Made by a program: the position numbers and the translations under genes
In this document: one piece after another, positions 24,709 to 34,239 of the stretch
Position numbering within the stretch: the first letter of the stretch is position 1
Layout: every line of letters begins with the position of its first letter
The notes under the pieces: generated by a model
Database searches by the model: none
What the model saw: the letters and a program-made list of their open reading frames with translations, nothing else
What the model was told of the DNA's origin: nothing
From: Gammaproteobacteria bacterium
GTDB taxonomy: Bacteria; Pseudomonadota; Gammaproteobacteria; Nevskiales; Nevskiaceae
Length of the DNA: 41,975 bases
NCBI GenBank assembly: GCA_022599775.1
Contig: JAHZLQ010000009.1
Coordinates: 1-41,975, forward strand
Direction of reading: 5' to 3'

Positions 24709-25392
24709 TCAATCATAGGCCGGGTCTTCGTCCCGGCTCAGCGCGTCGATATCGGCCACGCTGAGGGAGTCCGCCACGGCGTCCGGCACCAGTCCGCGAA
24801 TCGAACGGCCCGCGGCCAGCAAGCGTCGGATGCGTGTCGAGGAAATCGCCAATGGCGGAATGCTGCAGGCCATCCAGCACCCATGTGCAGCCTGCGCCAG
24901 CGCTTTCGCGTCACTGACCCTCCGTCCGCGCAGCAGGGCGACGAGATCCGGCGACGGTGACGGCGGCTCGTAGGGGCGCTCCACAAAAATCAGATGCGCC
25001 AGATCAAGCATCTCGCGCCAGCGATGCCAGGTATGGAACTGGTTGGCGGCATCGTCGCCGAGCAGCAGACACAAGGGACGGTCCGCGCCCAGTTCCCTGC
25101 GCAGGGCCGCAACGCTGTCATAGGAATACGATGGTCCTCCGCGGGCGGTTTCGCGGGTATCGATCTCCAGACCCGGCTCGCTGCGAACCGCAAGCCGCGT
25201 CCATTCGACACGGCGCGCCGTCGGCACCGACGGCGCAGCCCGATGCGGCGGCGATCCGGCCGGCAGCACGAGGACACGTTCAAGCCCGAGTTGTTCGCGC
25301 AGTTCGATCGCCAGCCGCAGGTGACCGTTGTGAATTGGCGCGAAGGTACCGCCGAAAATGCCAATCGGTGCTTTCAGCTCAGGCTCCGACAC
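24709..25392 (-). CDS. nadD: Nicotinate-nucleotide adenylyltransferase
   Basis: A 227-residue enzyme that adenylates nicotinate mononucleotide to deamido-NAD. The Rossmann start G-I-F-G-G-T-F-A-P-I-H-N-G-H-L (12-26) has the nucleotidyltransferase H-x-G-H. I-S-S-T-R-I-R-R-L-L near the C-terminus is the I-S-S-T-x-I-R motif. The start is GTG at 25392; an ATG 4 bases upstream is out of frame. It follows proA by 29 bases. In E. coli nadD follows holA directly; here proA is between them. Confidence 0.95.
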   Translation of the reverse strand: MSEPELKAPIGIFGGTFAPIHNGHLRLAIELREQLGLERVLVLPAGSPPHRAAPSVPTARRVEWTRLAVRSEPGLEIDTRETARGGPSYSYDSVAALRRELGADRPLCLLLGDDAANQFHTWHRWREMLDLAHLIFVERPYEPPSPSPDLVALLRGRRVSDAKALAQAAHGCWMACSIPPLAISSTRIRRLLAAGRSIRGLVPDAVADSLSVADIDALSRDEDPAYD

Positions 25393-25421
25393 GCATCAGC
25401 AGCGGCTGGAGTCGCCGCCGT

Positions 25422-26660
25422 TCAACGAACATGACCGTCGCCGAACACGATCCATTTGATCGAGGTCAGGCCGTCGAGCCCAACCGGGCCTCGCGCGTGG
25501 AACTTGTCGGTGCTGATTCCGATCTCGGCACCCAGGCCGTACTCGTAGCCATCGGCAAAACGCGTGGACGCATTGACCATCACCGAGCTTGAATCGACCT
25601 CGCGCACGAAACGGCGCGCATGTGACAGATTCTCGGTGACGATTGCATCGGTATGCTTCGAGCTGTGCCGGTCGATATGCTCAATCGCCTCGTCCAGGCC
25701 TTCGACCACGCGAATCGACAGTATCGGTCCCAGATACTCGGTATCCCAGTCCTGGGCGGTGGCCGGCCGCGCCGAGCCGATGATCCGCCGGGTCTGCTCA
25801 CAACCGCGCAGTTCGATCCCATGCTCGATATAGATCCTCTCCAGCTCCGGCAGGATAGCCGCAGCCAGTGTCCGATCGACGAGCAGGGTTTCCATGGTGT
25901 TGCAGGTGCCCAGACGTTGGGTCTTGGCATTGACCGCGACCGCGAGTGCCTTTTCCACATCCGCCGCCGAGTCGATATAGACGTGGCAGATGCCGTCCAG
26001 ATGCTTGATCACGGGCACACGGGCATTGTCCGACACGAAGGCGACCAGACTCTTGCCGCCACGCGGAATCACCACGTCGACGTACTGCGGCATGCTCAAC
26101 AGATCACCGACGACCTCGCGGTCGGTGATGTCGATCACCTGCACCGCGTCCGTCGGCAGACCGACGCTGCGCAGGGCGCGATCGATGCAGCGGGCGATCG
26201 CCTGATTGGAATTCAAGGCCTCGGAACCGCCACGCAAAATGCAGGCATTTCCGGACTTCAGGCATAGCGCCGCGGCATCGGCCGTCACATTGGGTCGCGA
26301 TTCGTAAATGATGCCAACCACACCCAGCGGCACACGCATGCGACCAACCTGGATGCCGCTCGGCCGGGTCTTCATGTCGAAGACCTCGCCCACCGGGTCC
26401 GGCAATTCGGCAATCTCGCGCACGCCACTGGCCATGGCCTCGATGCGCGGCGGCGTCAGCTCCAGGCGGTCCATCAAGGCGGCATCAAGGCCGCGCTCCC
26501 GGCCACTCGACAGGTCCCGCGCATTGGCGGCCAGCAGCGTCTTGGCATCCTCGATGAGGATGTCGCTGAGGGCGAACAGCGCGGCATTCTTCTGGCCGGT
26601 CTCGGCCACGGCCAGCCGCCGCGCGGCCATGCGCGCCAACTGACCACGCTCGATCATCAT
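25422..26660 (-). CDS. proA: Gamma-glutamyl phosphate reductase
   Basis: A 412-residue aldehyde-dehydrogenase-fold enzyme that reduces glutamyl-5-phosphate to the semialdehyde in proline synthesis. Catalytic Cys253 is in [10 protein letters not shown]. Other signatures are [24 protein letters not shown] and the C-terminal [12 protein letters not shown]. The frame is open to a TTG at 26708. The tandem ATGs at 26660/26657 fit the family start better (I-E-R-G-x-x-A-R-x-A-A), so the first was chosen, without a strong ribosome site. proB is not adjacent. proA sits between holA and nadD, an unusual place. Confidence 0.93.
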   Translation of the reverse strand: MMIERGQLARMAARRLAVAETGQKNAALFALSDILIEDAKTLLAANARDLSSGRERGLDAALMDRLELTPPRIEAMASGVREIAELPDPVGEVFDMKTRPSGIQVGRMRVPLGVVGIIYESRPNVTADAAALCLKSGNACILRGGSEALNSNQAIARCIDRALRSVGLPTDAVQVIDITDREVVGDLLSMPQYVDVVIPRGGKSLVAFVSDNARVPVIKHLDGICHVYIDSAADVEKALAVAVNAKTQRLGTCNTMETLLVDRTLAAAILPELERIYIEHGIELRGCEQTRRIIGSARPATAQDWDTEYLGPILSIRVVEGLDEAIEHIDRHSSKHTDAIVTENLSHARRFVREVDSSSVMVNASTRFADGYEYGLGAEIGISTDKFHARGPVGLDGLTSIKWIVFGDGHVR

Positions 26661-26799
26661 CTGTGAAGGGCCGCTCTTGCGGCGTGCATCGGATTTCACG
26701 GTCTGCAAACTCTGTCGTAGGAAGCCATGAGCGGAGCCGGTCGTGGCACCGCGGTCAAGTGTATTGAAATCCGCCGGAGTCGGGCAGTCGTGAGCCGAA

Positions 26800-27834
26800 T
26801 CAGGAGCGGCGGGGCAGCAATCGCGCCGGAGCTGCGCCGCTGGCGAGCAGGGCCCAGCTCAGCAATTCGTCCCAGGCCGCTTCTGCGGCGCCGGTCTTCG
26901 AGCCAAGATCGATGCGCGACAGCTGCGCAAACCAGCCGCGCACCGCACCCAGGCGCACGCGCGTCAATGCAGCGCTCATCGGCCCTTGGCGATTACGCCA
27001 GACTTTTGCGCTGTTGCAGGCGCTCTGGACATTCCCGCTGTCGGCGTAGTATTCGGCCGCCAGCGCCCAGCTGCGCAGGTTGTATGCAAAGGCACCGATG
27101 ATCTCCGGCAGCGCCACACCTTCGTCTCGCAGTCGTGACAAGCCGCGCACCGATCCTTCCGCATCGCCGACGAGGATCTTGTCGAAGACGTCGAAGGCGT
27201 CGAAACGTGCGCTGTCGGCCACCGCCAGGCCCAAGGCTTCGACGCTGACGCGGCGGTCGGGGCACAGCAACTTGAGCTTCTCGATGTCCTGCGCGCAGGC
27301 CAGAAGATTGCCTTCGGTGCGCTCCGCGAGCAGACGCTGCGTCTGCGCATCGGCACTCAGACCGGCCTGACGCAGGCGCTGCTCGATCCAGGCGCCGAAC
27401 TGTTCAGGCCGCACGCCCCAGCAATACACGGCGGCGCCAGCGCTTTCGAGCGCGGTGTACCAGGCGGACTTGCGTTGACGCGCGTCGAGCGGGCCGGCAC
27501 TCAGCAACAGCAACACATCCGGTGGCGGCGATTCGGCGATGCGCCGCAACAGCTTGCCGCCTTCGTCGCCAGGCGAGCCGCCGGGCAGGCGCAACTCAAC
27601 GATGCGCTTGCTCGAGAACAGCGAGCCGGAAGACACCGCCTCCAACAGCTGCGACCAGTCAAAACCACGGTCCACGTCGTGGACTTCGCGCTCGTCGTAA
27701 CCGAGCGCCCGGGCGGCCGTACGGATTGCGTCCAACGACTCCTGAATCAGCAGTGGCTCCTCGCCCGCCACCACGTAGAGCGCCTGCAATCCGCGTTGCA
27801 GTTGAGAGACCAGTTGCTGGGGTGCGATCTGCAT
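26800..27834 (-). CDS. holA: DNA polymerase III delta subunit
   Basis: A 344-residue clamp-loader subunit that opens the beta sliding clamp. The N-terminal segment [14 protein letters not shown] and the central [14 protein letters not shown] are characteristic. The length matches the usual ~340. The ATG at 27834 gives the family start M-Q-I-x-P-x-x-L; a longer frame from 27894 adds 20 residues of spacer sequence. In most gammaproteobacteria lptE lies directly upstream; here the upstream neighbour is the end of the ribosomal operon. Downstream are proA and nadD. Confidence 0.95.
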   Translation of the reverse strand: MQIAPQQLVSQLQRGLQALYVVAGEEPLLIQESLDAIRTAARALGYDEREVHDVDRGFDWSQLLEAVSSGSLFSSKRIVELRLPGGSPGDEGGKLLRRIAESPPPDVLLLLSAGPLDARQRKSAWYTALESAGAAVYCWGVRPEQFGAWIEQRLRQAGLSADAQTQRLLAERTEGNLLACAQDIEKLKLLCPDRRVSVEALGLAVADSARFDAFDVFDKILVGDAEGSVRGLSRLRDEGVALPEIIGAFAYNLRSWALAAEYYADSGNVQSACNSAKVWRNRQGPMSAALTRVRLGAVRGWFAQLSRIDLGSKTGAAEAAWDELLSWALLASGAAPARLLPRRS

Positions 27835-27900
27835 GTGCGCTACTTTAGCGCAAGCCGATGGAGACGCCGAGTCATCACGACTGACCGGCTCCATCCGGCA

Positions 27901-27918
27901 GTTTCGGGTATCCGAAAC
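27901..27918. repeat. Perfect inverted repeat upstream of holA
   Basis: GTTTCGG and CCGAAAC flank a 4-base GTAT. It lies directly beside the rplQ terminator and 67 bases before the holA ATG. It could be a second transcript-end hairpin or an operator for holA; the sequence alone does not decide. Confidence 0.4.
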
Positions 27919-27919
27919 G

Positions 27920-27946
27920 AAAAAGCCCCCGCAACGCGGGGGCTTT
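27920..27946 (-). terminator. Terminator of the ribosomal protein superoperon
   Basis: On the minus strand, 24 bases after the rplQ stop, an 11-base-pair perfect stem (AAAGCCCCCGC / GCGGGGGCTTT, loop of 3) runs into TTTTT. It is the strongest terminator in the window. It closes the superoperon that enters from the right edge and isolates it from holA. Confidence 0.92.
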
Positions 27947-27970
27947 CAGGTTCGGCTGGCAGGCCGGACC

Positions 27971-28372
27971 TTATTCGGACGCGTCGTCCGCCGCGTCCGC
28001 CGTGGCATCCGCGGCCGGGCGATCGACGAGTTCGATGTACGCCATCGGCGCACTGTCGCCGGGCCGGAAACCGCAACGCATGATGCGCAGGTAACCACCC
28101 GGCCGGGTCGCGTAACGGGGCCCCAGCTCGTTGAAAAGCTTGGTCACCATTTCACGATCACGCAGACGATTGAACGTCAGTCGACGATTGGCCAGGTTGT
28201 CTTCCTTGGCACGCGTGATGAACGGCTCGGCGAAACGACGCAGTTCCTTGGCTCTCGGCACCGTGGTGCGGATCAGCTCGTGGCGGAACAGGGCATTCGC
28301 AAGATTCTGCAGGTTGGCCTTGTGATGAGCACTGGTGTGCCCAACTCGCTTGCCGGCGTTACGATGACGCAT
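27971..28372 (-). CDS. rplQ: 50S ribosomal protein L17
   Basis: 133 residues beginning [12 protein letters not shown], the invariant L17 start, with the R-P-G-G-Y-x-R-I motif near 91-98. The C-terminal tail is short and acidic (A-D-A-A-D-D-A-S-E), a few residues longer than E. coli L17. It lies near the exit tunnel of the large subunit. It is the last gene of the alpha operon, 33 bases after rpoA, and is followed by the operon terminator. Confidence 0.97.
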   Translation of the reverse strand: MRHRNAGKRVGHTSAHHKANLQNLANALFRHELIRTTVPRAKELRRFAEPFITRAKEDNLANRRLTFNRLRDREMVTKLFNELGPRYATRPGGYLRIMRCGFRPGDSAPMAYIELVDRPAADATADAADDASE

Positions 28373-28405
28373 CGCGGTATTCCTTGATATCTAGATCTGG
28401 CTGGA

Positions 28406-29389
28406 TCAGACCGTCGCCGTTTTCGGCGGCGACCAGTTTTCCAGCTTCATGCCGAGGTCGAGATCGTGGGCGCGCAGCGCTTCCTTGATCTCGTTCAGCG
28501 ACTTCTTGCCGAGGTTCGGCGTCTTCATCAGCTCGGTTTCCGAACGCTGCACCAGATCACCGATGTAGTAGACGTTTTCGGCCTTGAGGCAGTTGGCCGA
28601 GCGCACGGTCAGCTCCAGATCGTCGATCGGGCGGAACAGGATCGGGTTGATGTCCTTCTTGCGAGTCTCAGGGCTCGCAGTTTCCTCGGCTTCGAGGTCC
28701 ACGAACACGGCGAGTTGGTCGCGCAGAATGCGCGCCGCCAGACGGACCGCCTCGGACGGATCGATACCGCCGTTGGTGTCAACGTCCAGAATCAGCTTGT
28801 CGAGGTCGGTGCGCTGCTCGACGCGGGCGCGCTCGACGCTGTAGCTGACGCGACGAACCGGGCTGTAGCTGGCATCCAGCTTCAGCACGCCGACCGACAT
28901 GGAATCCTCGTCGGCAGCAACGCGATTGACCACCGGCTGGTAACCACGACCGCGGGTGACCTTGAGCGTCATGTTGAGCTTGCCGCCCGTGAGGTTGGCA
29001 ATGACCAAGTCCGGGTTGACGATCTCGACGTCGTGATCGAGCTCGATGTCGCCAGCCGTGATCGGACCGTCACCGGACTTCGACAGGCTCAGCGTGGCCT
29101 CGTCCCGCGAATGCATCCGCAGCGCGATGTTCTTGACATTGAGCAGGATGTCGATGACATCCTCCTGCACGCCTTCGACAGCCGAATACTCGTGCACCAC
29201 GCCATCGATCTGAACTTCGGTAATGGCGGCACCCGGAATCGACGACAACAGGATGCGGCGCAGGGCATTGCCGAGCGTGTGGCCGAAGCCGCGCTCCATG
29301 GGCTCCAGGGAGACCAGTGCACGATTGCTGCCCTGCATCTCGACATCGATATTCCGCGGTTTCAACAAATCAGCGACGAACCCTTGCAT
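28406..29389 (-). CDS. rpoA: RNA polymerase alpha subunit
   Basis: 327 residues. The N-terminal assembly domain contains [21 protein letters not shown] flexible linker lies near 235-250. The C-terminal domain binds UP elements and activators (helix-hairpin-helix with [16 protein letters not shown]). It is 33 bases upstream of rplQ. A 151-base spacer containing a strong hairpin separates it from rpsD, more than between other genes of the operon. rpoA translation or mRNA level may therefore be set separately. Confidence 0.98.
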   Translation of the reverse strand: MQGFVADLLKPRNIDVEMQGSNRALVSLEPMERGFGHTLGNALRRILLSSIPGAAITEVQIDGVVHEYSAVEGVQEDVIDILLNVKNIALRMHSRDEATLSLSKSGDGPITAGDIELDHDVEIVNPDLVIANLTGGKLNMTLKVTRGRGYQPVVNRVAADEDSMSVGVLKLDASYSPVRRVSYSVERARVEQRTDLDKLILDVDTNGGIDPSEAVRLAARILRDQLAVFVDLEAEETASPETRKKDINPILFRPIDDLELTVRSANCLKAENVYYIGDLVQRSETELMKTPNLGKKSLNEIKEALRAHDLDLGMKLENWSPPKTATV

Positions 29390-29424
29390 GGGTTAATTAC
29401 CTCGCAATTCTTCAACTTTGTGTT

Positions 29425-29452
29425 GCCGCCTCGAAGAATGTTTCGAGGCGGC
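29425..29452 (-). promoter_or_regulatory. Strong hairpin in the rpsD-rpoA spacer
   Basis: GCCGCCTCGAA and TTCGAGGCGGC pair perfectly (11 base pairs, 6-base loop) within the 151-base spacer 29390-29540. No T-run follows on the minus strand (AACACAAAG), so it is not a standard terminator. It could be a processing or stability element or an attenuator. A smaller repeat GGCTCG / CGAGCC lies at 29475-29494. The spacer contains no gene. Confidence 0.5.
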
Positions 29453-29540
29453 CTATACCTTCTCGTGACTCGCTGGCTCGACAAGCTCCGAGCCCGCGGC
29501 GCCACCTCGTCAGCCATTTGTGACGGCCGACGGTCAGCAA

Positions 29541-30161
29541 TTACTTGCTGTAGAGCTCGACTACCAGATTTTCATTGATGTCGGGCAGGAACTGCTCGCG
29601 GTCTGGAACCGACTTGAATGTTCCCTTCATGCCCTTCTCATCGACCTCGACCCAGTCCGGGAATCCCACCTGGGCGGCAATCGACAGCGATTGCGCGATG
29701 CGGTTCTGGGTGCGCGACTTCTCACGGACTTCGACGATGTCGCCGCTCTGAACCTGGTAGGACGGAATATTGACCGTCTTGCCGTTGACCAAGATGGCCT
29801 TGTGGTTGACGAGCTGACGAGATTCCGAACGCGTGGCCCCAAAACCCATGCGGTACACGACGTTGTCGAGTCGCGCTTCAAGCAGCTGCAACAGCAGCAA
29901 GCCGGTCGAGCCCTTCTTCTGCGACGCCTTGGCGTAGTAGATCCGGAACTGACGCTCCAGAACGCCATACATGTGCTTGAGCTTCTGCTTCTCGCGCAGC
30001 TGCAGCGCGTAGTCGGACAGGCGCTGGCGACGCGCGCCATGCTGGCCCGGGGGCGAGTCGAGCTTGCACTTGGACTCAAGCGAACGGCCACGCCCCTTGG
30101 TCATCAGATCCATGCCGGCACGGCGCGACTGCTTGCACTTTGGTCCTACGTATTTAGCCAT
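29541..30161 (-). CDS. rpsD: 30S ribosomal protein S4
   Basis: 206 residues, the same as E. coli S4. The N-terminus M-A-K-Y-V-G-P-K and the S4 RNA-binding domain ([11 protein letters not shown] near 93-103, then [14 protein letters not shown]) are intact. S4 is a primary 16S rRNA binder that nucleates the small-subunit body. In E. coli it also represses translation of the alpha operon. It lies 15 bases after rpsK. Confidence 0.97.
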   Translation of the reverse strand: MAKYVGPKCKQSRRAGMDLMTKGRGRSLESKCKLDSPPGQHGARRQRLSDYALQLREKQKLKHMYGVLERQFRIYYAKASQKKGSTGLLLLQLLEARLDNVVYRMGFGATRSESRQLVNHKAILVNGKTVNIPSYQVQSGDIVEVREKSRTQNRIAQSLSIAAQVGFPDWVEVDEKGMKGTFKSVPDREQFLPDINENLVVELYSK

Positions 30162-30176
30162 TTTTGTATCTCAGCC

Positions 30177-30569
30177 TTAGACGCGACGACGCTTGGGCGC
30201 GCGACAGCCGTTATGCGGAATCGGGGTCACGTCAGTGATGTTGGTCACCTTGAAACCGGCGGAGTTGAGCGAACGCACGGCGGACTCACGACCGGGGCCA
30301 GGACCCTTCACGCGCACTTCGAGGTTCTTCACACCGTGCTCGGCGGCCACGGTTGCAGCACGCTCCGCCGCGACCTGCGCGGCGAACGGCGTCGACTTGC
30401 GCGAGCCCTTGAACCCGCAGGCGCCGGCCGTGGACCAGGACAGGGTGTTGCCCTGCCGGTCGGTGATCATCACGATCGTGTTGTTGAACGTCGCATGGAT
30501 ATGGGCAACCGCGTCGGAGATGTTCTTCTTGACGCGCTTACGCTTCGTTGAGGTCTGGGTTGTGGCCAT
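30177..30569 (-). CDS. rpsK: 30S ribosomal protein S11
   Basis: 130 residues. Typical stretches are [16 protein letters not shown] and the C-terminal [18 protein letters not shown]. It binds near the 16S platform and the decoding site. It is encoded 24 bases after rpsM and 15 before rpsD. Confidence 0.97.
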   Translation of the reverse strand: MATTQTSTKRKRVKKNISDAVAHIHATFNNTIVMITDRQGNTLSWSTAGACGFKGSRKSTPFAAQVAAERAATVAAEHGVKNLEVRVKGPGPGRESAVRSLNSAGFKVTNITDVTPIPHNGCRAPKRRRV

Positions 30570-30593
30570 AGAGCTACTGCTTCTCGATTTCGA

Positions 30594-30953
30594 TTACTTG
30601 CCGCGGATCGGGCGACGCGGTCCCTTACGGGTCCGTGCATTGGTACGGGTACGCTGACCACGAACCGGCAGACCGCGACGGTGACGCAGACCGCGATAGC
30701 AACCCAGATCGACCAGGCGCTTGATGTTCATCGACACCTCGCGGCGAAGATCGCCCTCGACGGTGTACTTTCCGATGTGAGCGCGAAGCTGTTCGAGCTC
30801 GGCCTCGGTGAGATTCTTGACCGGCTGGGTCGGGTCGATCTGCGCGTCGGCGCAAATCTTCCTGGCTCGAGTCGAGCCGATGCCGTAGATCGACTGAATC
30901 GCGATCACAGCGTGTTTATTCGCCGGTACATTGACGCCAGCAATACGGGCCAT
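30594..30953 (-). CDS. rpsM: 30S ribosomal protein S13
   Basis: 119 residues starting [10 protein letters not shown], with the basic C-terminus R-T-R-K-G-P-R-R-P that contacts the P-site tRNA. S13 forms bridges to the large subunit. It is the first gene of the alpha operon. CAGGAG lies about 12 bases before the ATG, and a probable promoter lies in the 90-base spacer after rpmJ. Confidence 0.97.
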   Translation of the reverse strand: MARIAGVNVPANKHAVIAIQSIYGIGSTRARKICADAQIDPTQPVKNLTEAELEQLRAHIGKYTVEGDLRREVSMNIKRLVDLGCYRGLRHRRGLPVRGQRTRTNARTRKGPRRPIRGK

Positions 30954-31000
30954 GCGCTTATCTACTCCTGAAACTGGGCGACGCGAAAAAGGCGCGGAAG

Positions 31001-31026
31001 TTTATAGGATTCTGAGCAGAAATCAA
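31001..31026 (-). promoter_or_regulatory. Probable internal promoter of the alpha operon
   Basis: On the minus strand, TATAAA (31006-31001) is preceded by TTGATT (31026-31021) with a short 14-base spacer. It sits in the 90-base rpmJ-rpsM spacer, about 48 bases before the rpsM ATG and in the most A/T-rich stretch of the region. The hexamers are good but the spacing is below the usual 16-18. Confidence 0.45.
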
Positions 31027-31043
31027 GCCTGCTCGAAACCCGA

Positions 31044-31157
31044 TCAACCCTGACGCTGCTTGTGACGGGCATCCGTGCAGATCACACGGACGGCGCCATT
31101 GCGACGGATGACTTTGCAGTTCCGGCACATCTTGCGGACGGAAGCACGGACTTTCAT
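31044..31157 (-). CDS. rpmJ: 50S ribosomal protein L36
   Basis: 37 residues, starting [10 protein letters not shown] and ending K-Q-R-Q-G. Cys11, Cys14, Cys27 and His32 form the zinc-ribbon pattern, so this is the zinc-binding (C+) form. It is the last gene of the spc operon, 27 bases after secY. E. coli has the same position for rpmJ. Confidence 0.97.
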   Translation of the reverse strand: MKVRASVRKMCRNCKVIRRNGAVRVICTDARHKQRQG

Positions 31158-31184
31158 GACTTGTTCCTCTGAATGGCCGGTGGG

Positions 31185-32519
31185 TCAGCGGACCACGCCG
31201 GGCCGGTTCAACGACTTGAGATTGGCCTTCTTCAGAAGGCTTTCATACTGGTGCGACATCAGGTGCGCCTGCAGCTGCGCCATGAAATCCATAACCACCA
31301 CCACGGTAATCAACAGCGAGGTTCCACCGAAATAGAACGGCACGGAAAACTGCGAGTACAGAATCTCCGGCAGCAGACAGATGGCGGTGATGTAGGCCGC
31401 ACCGGCAACGGTGAGGCGCGTCAGCACCAGATCGATGTACTTGGCGGTGTGAATGCCAGGCCGCACACCGGGAATGAAGGCACCCGACTTCTTCAGATTG
31501 TCCGCGGTTTCGCGCGAGTCGAAAACCAGGGCCGTATAGAAGAAGCAGAAGAAGATGATCATCGAGGCGTACAACAGCATGTACACCGGCTGCCCGGGCG
31601 ACAGGGCGTTGGCCGCCTGTTGCAGCCACGAAGGTCCGCTGTCCCCGAAGAAACGGATCATCGATGCTGGAAACAGGATGATCGACGACGCGAAGATCGG
31701 CGGAATCACGCCCGCCATGTTCAGCTTCAGCGGCAGGTGCTGGGTCTGCGCGGCGAACATCTTGCGGCCCTGCTGACGGCGCGCATGGTGCACCGGAATC
31801 CGGCGCTGGGCGCGTTCGGCGTAAACCACGCCGTAGACCACGGCGCCGACCAGCAGCACCACGCCGATGACCATGAACGGACTCATCTCGCCCTGACTCA
31901 CCAGCTGCGCCATCGAACCCAGCGAGGTCGGAAGTCCAGCCACGATGCCGGCGAAGATCAGTATGGAGATACCGTTGCCGATACCGCGCTCGGTCACCTG
32001 TTCGCCCAACCACATCAGGAACATCGCGCCGGTTACCAGGCTCACCGCAGCGGTGAACAGGAAGCCGAAACCCGGGGCCAGCGCCACGCCGGAGTTCTGC
32101 AGCGCGACCGCAGCACCGATGGACTGGAACGTTGCAAGCCCGAGCGTTCCGTAGCGCGTGTACTTGGTGATCGTGCGCCGGCCGGACTCGCCTTCCTTGC
32201 GCAGATCCTTCAGCGCCGGCACCACCGAGGACATCAGCTGCACGATGATCGACGCCGAGATGTACGGCATCACGCCGAGCGCGAAGATCGACAGGCGCGA
32301 CAGCGCACCACCCGAGAACATGTTGAACATGTCCAGGATCGTGCCGCGATTGGCATCGAACAGCTGCTCAAGTTGCACCGGGTCGATACCCGGTACCGGA
32401 ATGAACGTGCCGATGCGAAACACGACAATCGCGCCCAGCAGGAACCAGATACGGTTCTTGATCTCACCAATCTTGGTGAGATCCATGCCTGCGCCGACTT
32501 GTGGTGTGCCTCTCGCCAT
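31185..32519 (-). CDS. secY: SecY, protein-conducting channel subunit
   Basis: 444 residues with ten predicted transmembrane helices. It is the core of the SecYEG translocon in the inner membrane. Recognisable segments are [14 protein letters not shown] (first helix to periplasm), the plug region [15 protein letters not shown], and [14 protein letters not shown]. The ATG at 32519 is 12 bases after rplO. E. coli SecY has 443 residues. Confidence 0.97.
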   Translation of the reverse strand: MARGTPQVGAGMDLTKIGEIKNRIWFLLGAIVVFRIGTFIPVPGIDPVQLEQLFDANRGTILDMFNMFSGGALSRLSIFALGVMPYISASIIVQLMSSVVPALKDLRKEGESGRRTITKYTRYGTLGLATFQSIGAAVALQNSGVALAPGFGFLFTAAVSLVTGAMFLMWLGEQVTERGIGNGISILIFAGIVAGLPTSLGSMAQLVSQGEMSPFMVIGVVLLVGAVVYGVVYAERAQRRIPVHHARRQQGRKMFAAQTQHLPLKLNMAGVIPPIFASSIILFPASMIRFFGDSGPSWLQQAANALSPGQPVYMLLYASMIIFFCFFYTALVFDSRETADNLKKSGAFIPGVRPGIHTAKYIDLVLTRLTVAGAAYITAICLLPEILYSQFSVPFYFGGTSLLITVVVVMDFMAQLQAHLMSHQYESLLKKANLKSLNRPGVVR

Positions 32520-32531
32520 GATGTTCTCGAA

Positions 32532-33029
32532 TTACTCCGCCGGGCTCGCGTCGGAGGCCGGACTGCTGGCATCTGCCACCGGCGTCGTATCGATATCGGT
32601 AACCGAGCCACCCGCGGCTTCGACGGCCGCGCGCGCGCCCTTGGTGACCAGAACGCCCTTGAGCTGCAGCTTGCGGCTCAACTCACCGGACTTGATGACC
32701 TTCGCCTGCAGCGCCGTCGCCGGAACCACATTGGCCGCCTTGAGCACCGCCAGATCGATTTCGTCGACGCCCAGCTTTTCCAGCTCGGACAGGCGGACCT
32801 CAGCGGTCTGCTTGACCGTGGTCGAGCGAAAGCCGCGCTTCGGCAGGCGGCGCTGAATCGGCATCTGGCCGCCTTCAAAACCGACCTTGTGATAACCGCC
32901 GGAGCGCGCACGCTGACCCTTGTGGCCACGACCGGCGGTCTTGCCCAGGCCGGAGCCGATACCGCGACCGACGCGCTTCTTCGACGTCTTGGCACCATCG
33001 GCGGGTTTGATTTCGTTGAGCTTTTTCAT
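32532..33029 (-). CDS. rplO: 50S ribosomal protein L15
   Basis: 165 residues. The Gly/Arg-rich N-terminus ([20 protein letters not shown]) that threads into 23S rRNA is typical. After the normal end ([10 protein letters not shown]) comes an extra ~20-residue Ser/Ala/Asp/Pro tail ([13 protein letters not shown]). The ATG at 33029 is chosen because it starts M-K-K-L-N-E; an upstream in-frame start at 33104 would lie in the spacer hairpin. Confidence 0.96.
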   Translation of the reverse strand: MKKLNEIKPADGAKTSKKRVGRGIGSGLGKTAGRGHKGQRARSGGYHKVGFEGGQMPIQRRLPKRGFRSTTVKQTAEVRLSELEKLGVDEIDLAVLKAANVVPATALQAKVIKSGELSRKLQLKGVLVTKGARAAVEAAGGSVTDIDTTPVADASSPASDASPAE

Positions 33030-33051
33030 CTGTTGACTCAGGTGAGGTGTG

Positions 33052-33108
33052 AGGCGTGCGGCGAGTGGAGTAAAAGCTTTTGCGCCTTCCCCCTCACCCT
33101 TCACGCCT
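33052..33108 (-). promoter_or_regulatory. Long imperfect hairpin in the rpmD-rplO spacer
   Basis: AGGCGTG (33052-33058) pairs with CACGCCT (33102-33108). Further complementary G/C-rich stretches lie inside, and a perfect AAAAGCTTTT palindrome (33072-33081) is near the centre. It overlaps the rpmD stop codon and fills most of the 78-base spacer before rplO. Its role is unknown; it could affect rplO translation or mRNA processing. Confidence 0.4.
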
Positions 33109-33296
33109 TACGACAATTCTTCGACCTTCAGCATATGGACCGAGGCGTTGACCATACCCATGACCGCAGGCGTGGCCACGAGTTCACGGCTCTGATGCAT
33201 CTTGCGCAAACCGAGACCGTTGACGTTGTTGCGGTGCTGCTTGAGCTGGCCGAACGGCGAACGGATCAAGGTGACGCGAATCTTCTTATCGGCCAT
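33108..33296 (-). CDS. rpmD: 50S ribosomal protein L30
   Basis: 62 residues. It begins M-A-D-K-K-I-R-V-T-L-I-R-S-P-F-G and has the typical L-G-L-R-K-M-H-Q-S-R-E-L motif. The E. coli protein has 59 residues. It is 3 bases after rpsE. Confidence 0.96.
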   Translation of the reverse strand: MADKKIRVTLIRSPFGQLKQHRNNVNGLGLRKMHQSRELVATPAVMGMVNASVHMLKVEELS

Positions 33297-33299
33297 GGC

Positions 33300-33830
33300 T
33301 TACCCCAGGATCTCTTCGACGCTCTTGCCGCGCTTGGCGGCGATCTCGTCCGGAAGGTTCATGCGGCTCAGCCCATCGATCGTGGCGCGTACCAGATTGA
33401 TCGGATTGCGCGAACCGAAGGACTTGGCCAGCACGTTATGCACACCGGCCACTTCGAACACGGCGCGCATCGCGCCGCCGGCGATGACACCGGTACCGTC
33501 GGAGGCCGGGCGAATGATGACTCGCGTGGCACCGTGGTTACCCTCGATTTCGTGCTGCAGGGTCTGGCCGCGCAGGGCCACGGAAACCATGGACTTGCGT
33601 GCACGCTCCATCGCCTTCTGGATCGCGACCGGCACTTCGCGTGCCTTGCCGTAACCCATGCCGACCTTGCCGGCGCCGTCGCCCACCACCGTCAGCGCGG
33701 TGAACGCGAACTGCTTGCCGCCCTTGACGGTCTTGGAGACCCGGTTGACGGTGACCAGCTTTTCCTTGAAATCGCCGCCCTGGTTGTCGTCGTAGCTACG
33801 ATTCGAGTTCGCTCTGTTCGGATTCGCCAT
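33300..33830 (-). CDS. rpsE: 30S ribosomal protein S5
   Basis: 176 residues. The N-terminal double-stranded-RNA-binding part has [16 protein letters not shown] and the loop [15 protein letters not shown]. The C-terminal half contains [15 protein letters not shown]5 helps decoding fidelity and mRNA unwinding at the ribosome entry. It is 3 bases after rplR. Confidence 0.97.
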   Translation of the reverse strand: MANPNRANSNRSYDDNQGGDFKEKLVTVNRVSKTVKGGKQFAFTALTVVGDGAGKVGMGYGKAREVPVAIQKAMERARKSMVSVALRGQTLQHEIEGNHGATRVIIRPASDGTGVIAGGAMRAVFEVAGVHNVLAKSFGSRNPINLVRATIDGLSRMNLPDEIAAKRGKSVEEILG

Positions 33831-33833
33831 TTC

Positions 33834-34190
33834 TTAAAACTCCAGACCGCCTTCGCGCGCCGCGTCGGCAAGTGCCTTGACGCGACCGTGGTATTTGAAA
33901 CCGGAACGATCGAACGCCACGGTCGTGATTCCTGCTGCCTTCGCTCGCTTGGCGATCTCTTCGCCGATCTTCTTGGCCGCTTCAACGCCGCCCGTCGAGC
34001 TCAGGCCCTCGACCAGCACCTTCTCCACCGTGGAGGCGGCCGCCAGCGTGCTGCCCGCGTCCGGCGCGATGATCTGCGCATAGATGTGGCGCGGCGTACG
34101 GTTCACGCACAGGCGATGTACGCCCAGCTCGTGAATCTTGGCGCGCGTTTTGGTCGCGCGGCGGATGCGTGTTGCTTTCTTCGAGTTCAT
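33834..34190 (-). CDS. rplR: 50S ribosomal protein L18
   Basis: 118 residues. It binds 5S rRNA with L5. [15 protein letters not shown] and the C-terminal [15 protein letters not shown] are typical. The ATG at 34190 fits the family (E. coli 117 residues); an in-frame start at 34205 adds five atypical residues. Confidence 0.96.
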   Translation of the reverse strand: MNSKKATRIRRATKTRAKIHELGVHRLCVNRTPRHIYAQIIAPDAGSTLAAASTVEKVLVEGLSSTGGVEAAKKIGEEIAKRAKAAGITTVAFDRSGFKYHGRVKALADAAREGGLEF

Positions 34191-34239
34191 AGTTCGTGTG
34201 TCCAACCGCGGCCCGATGGCCGCAGGCTTTAAACTGGCC

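Noticed and set aside
31173-34232. A 1019-codon open frame on the plus strand opposite secY, rplO, rpmD, rpsE and rplR
   Set aside because: It is antisense to well-conserved ribosomal genes and exists because GC-rich codon bias removes stops on the opposite strand. The composition is His/Arg/Gln rich with no domain.
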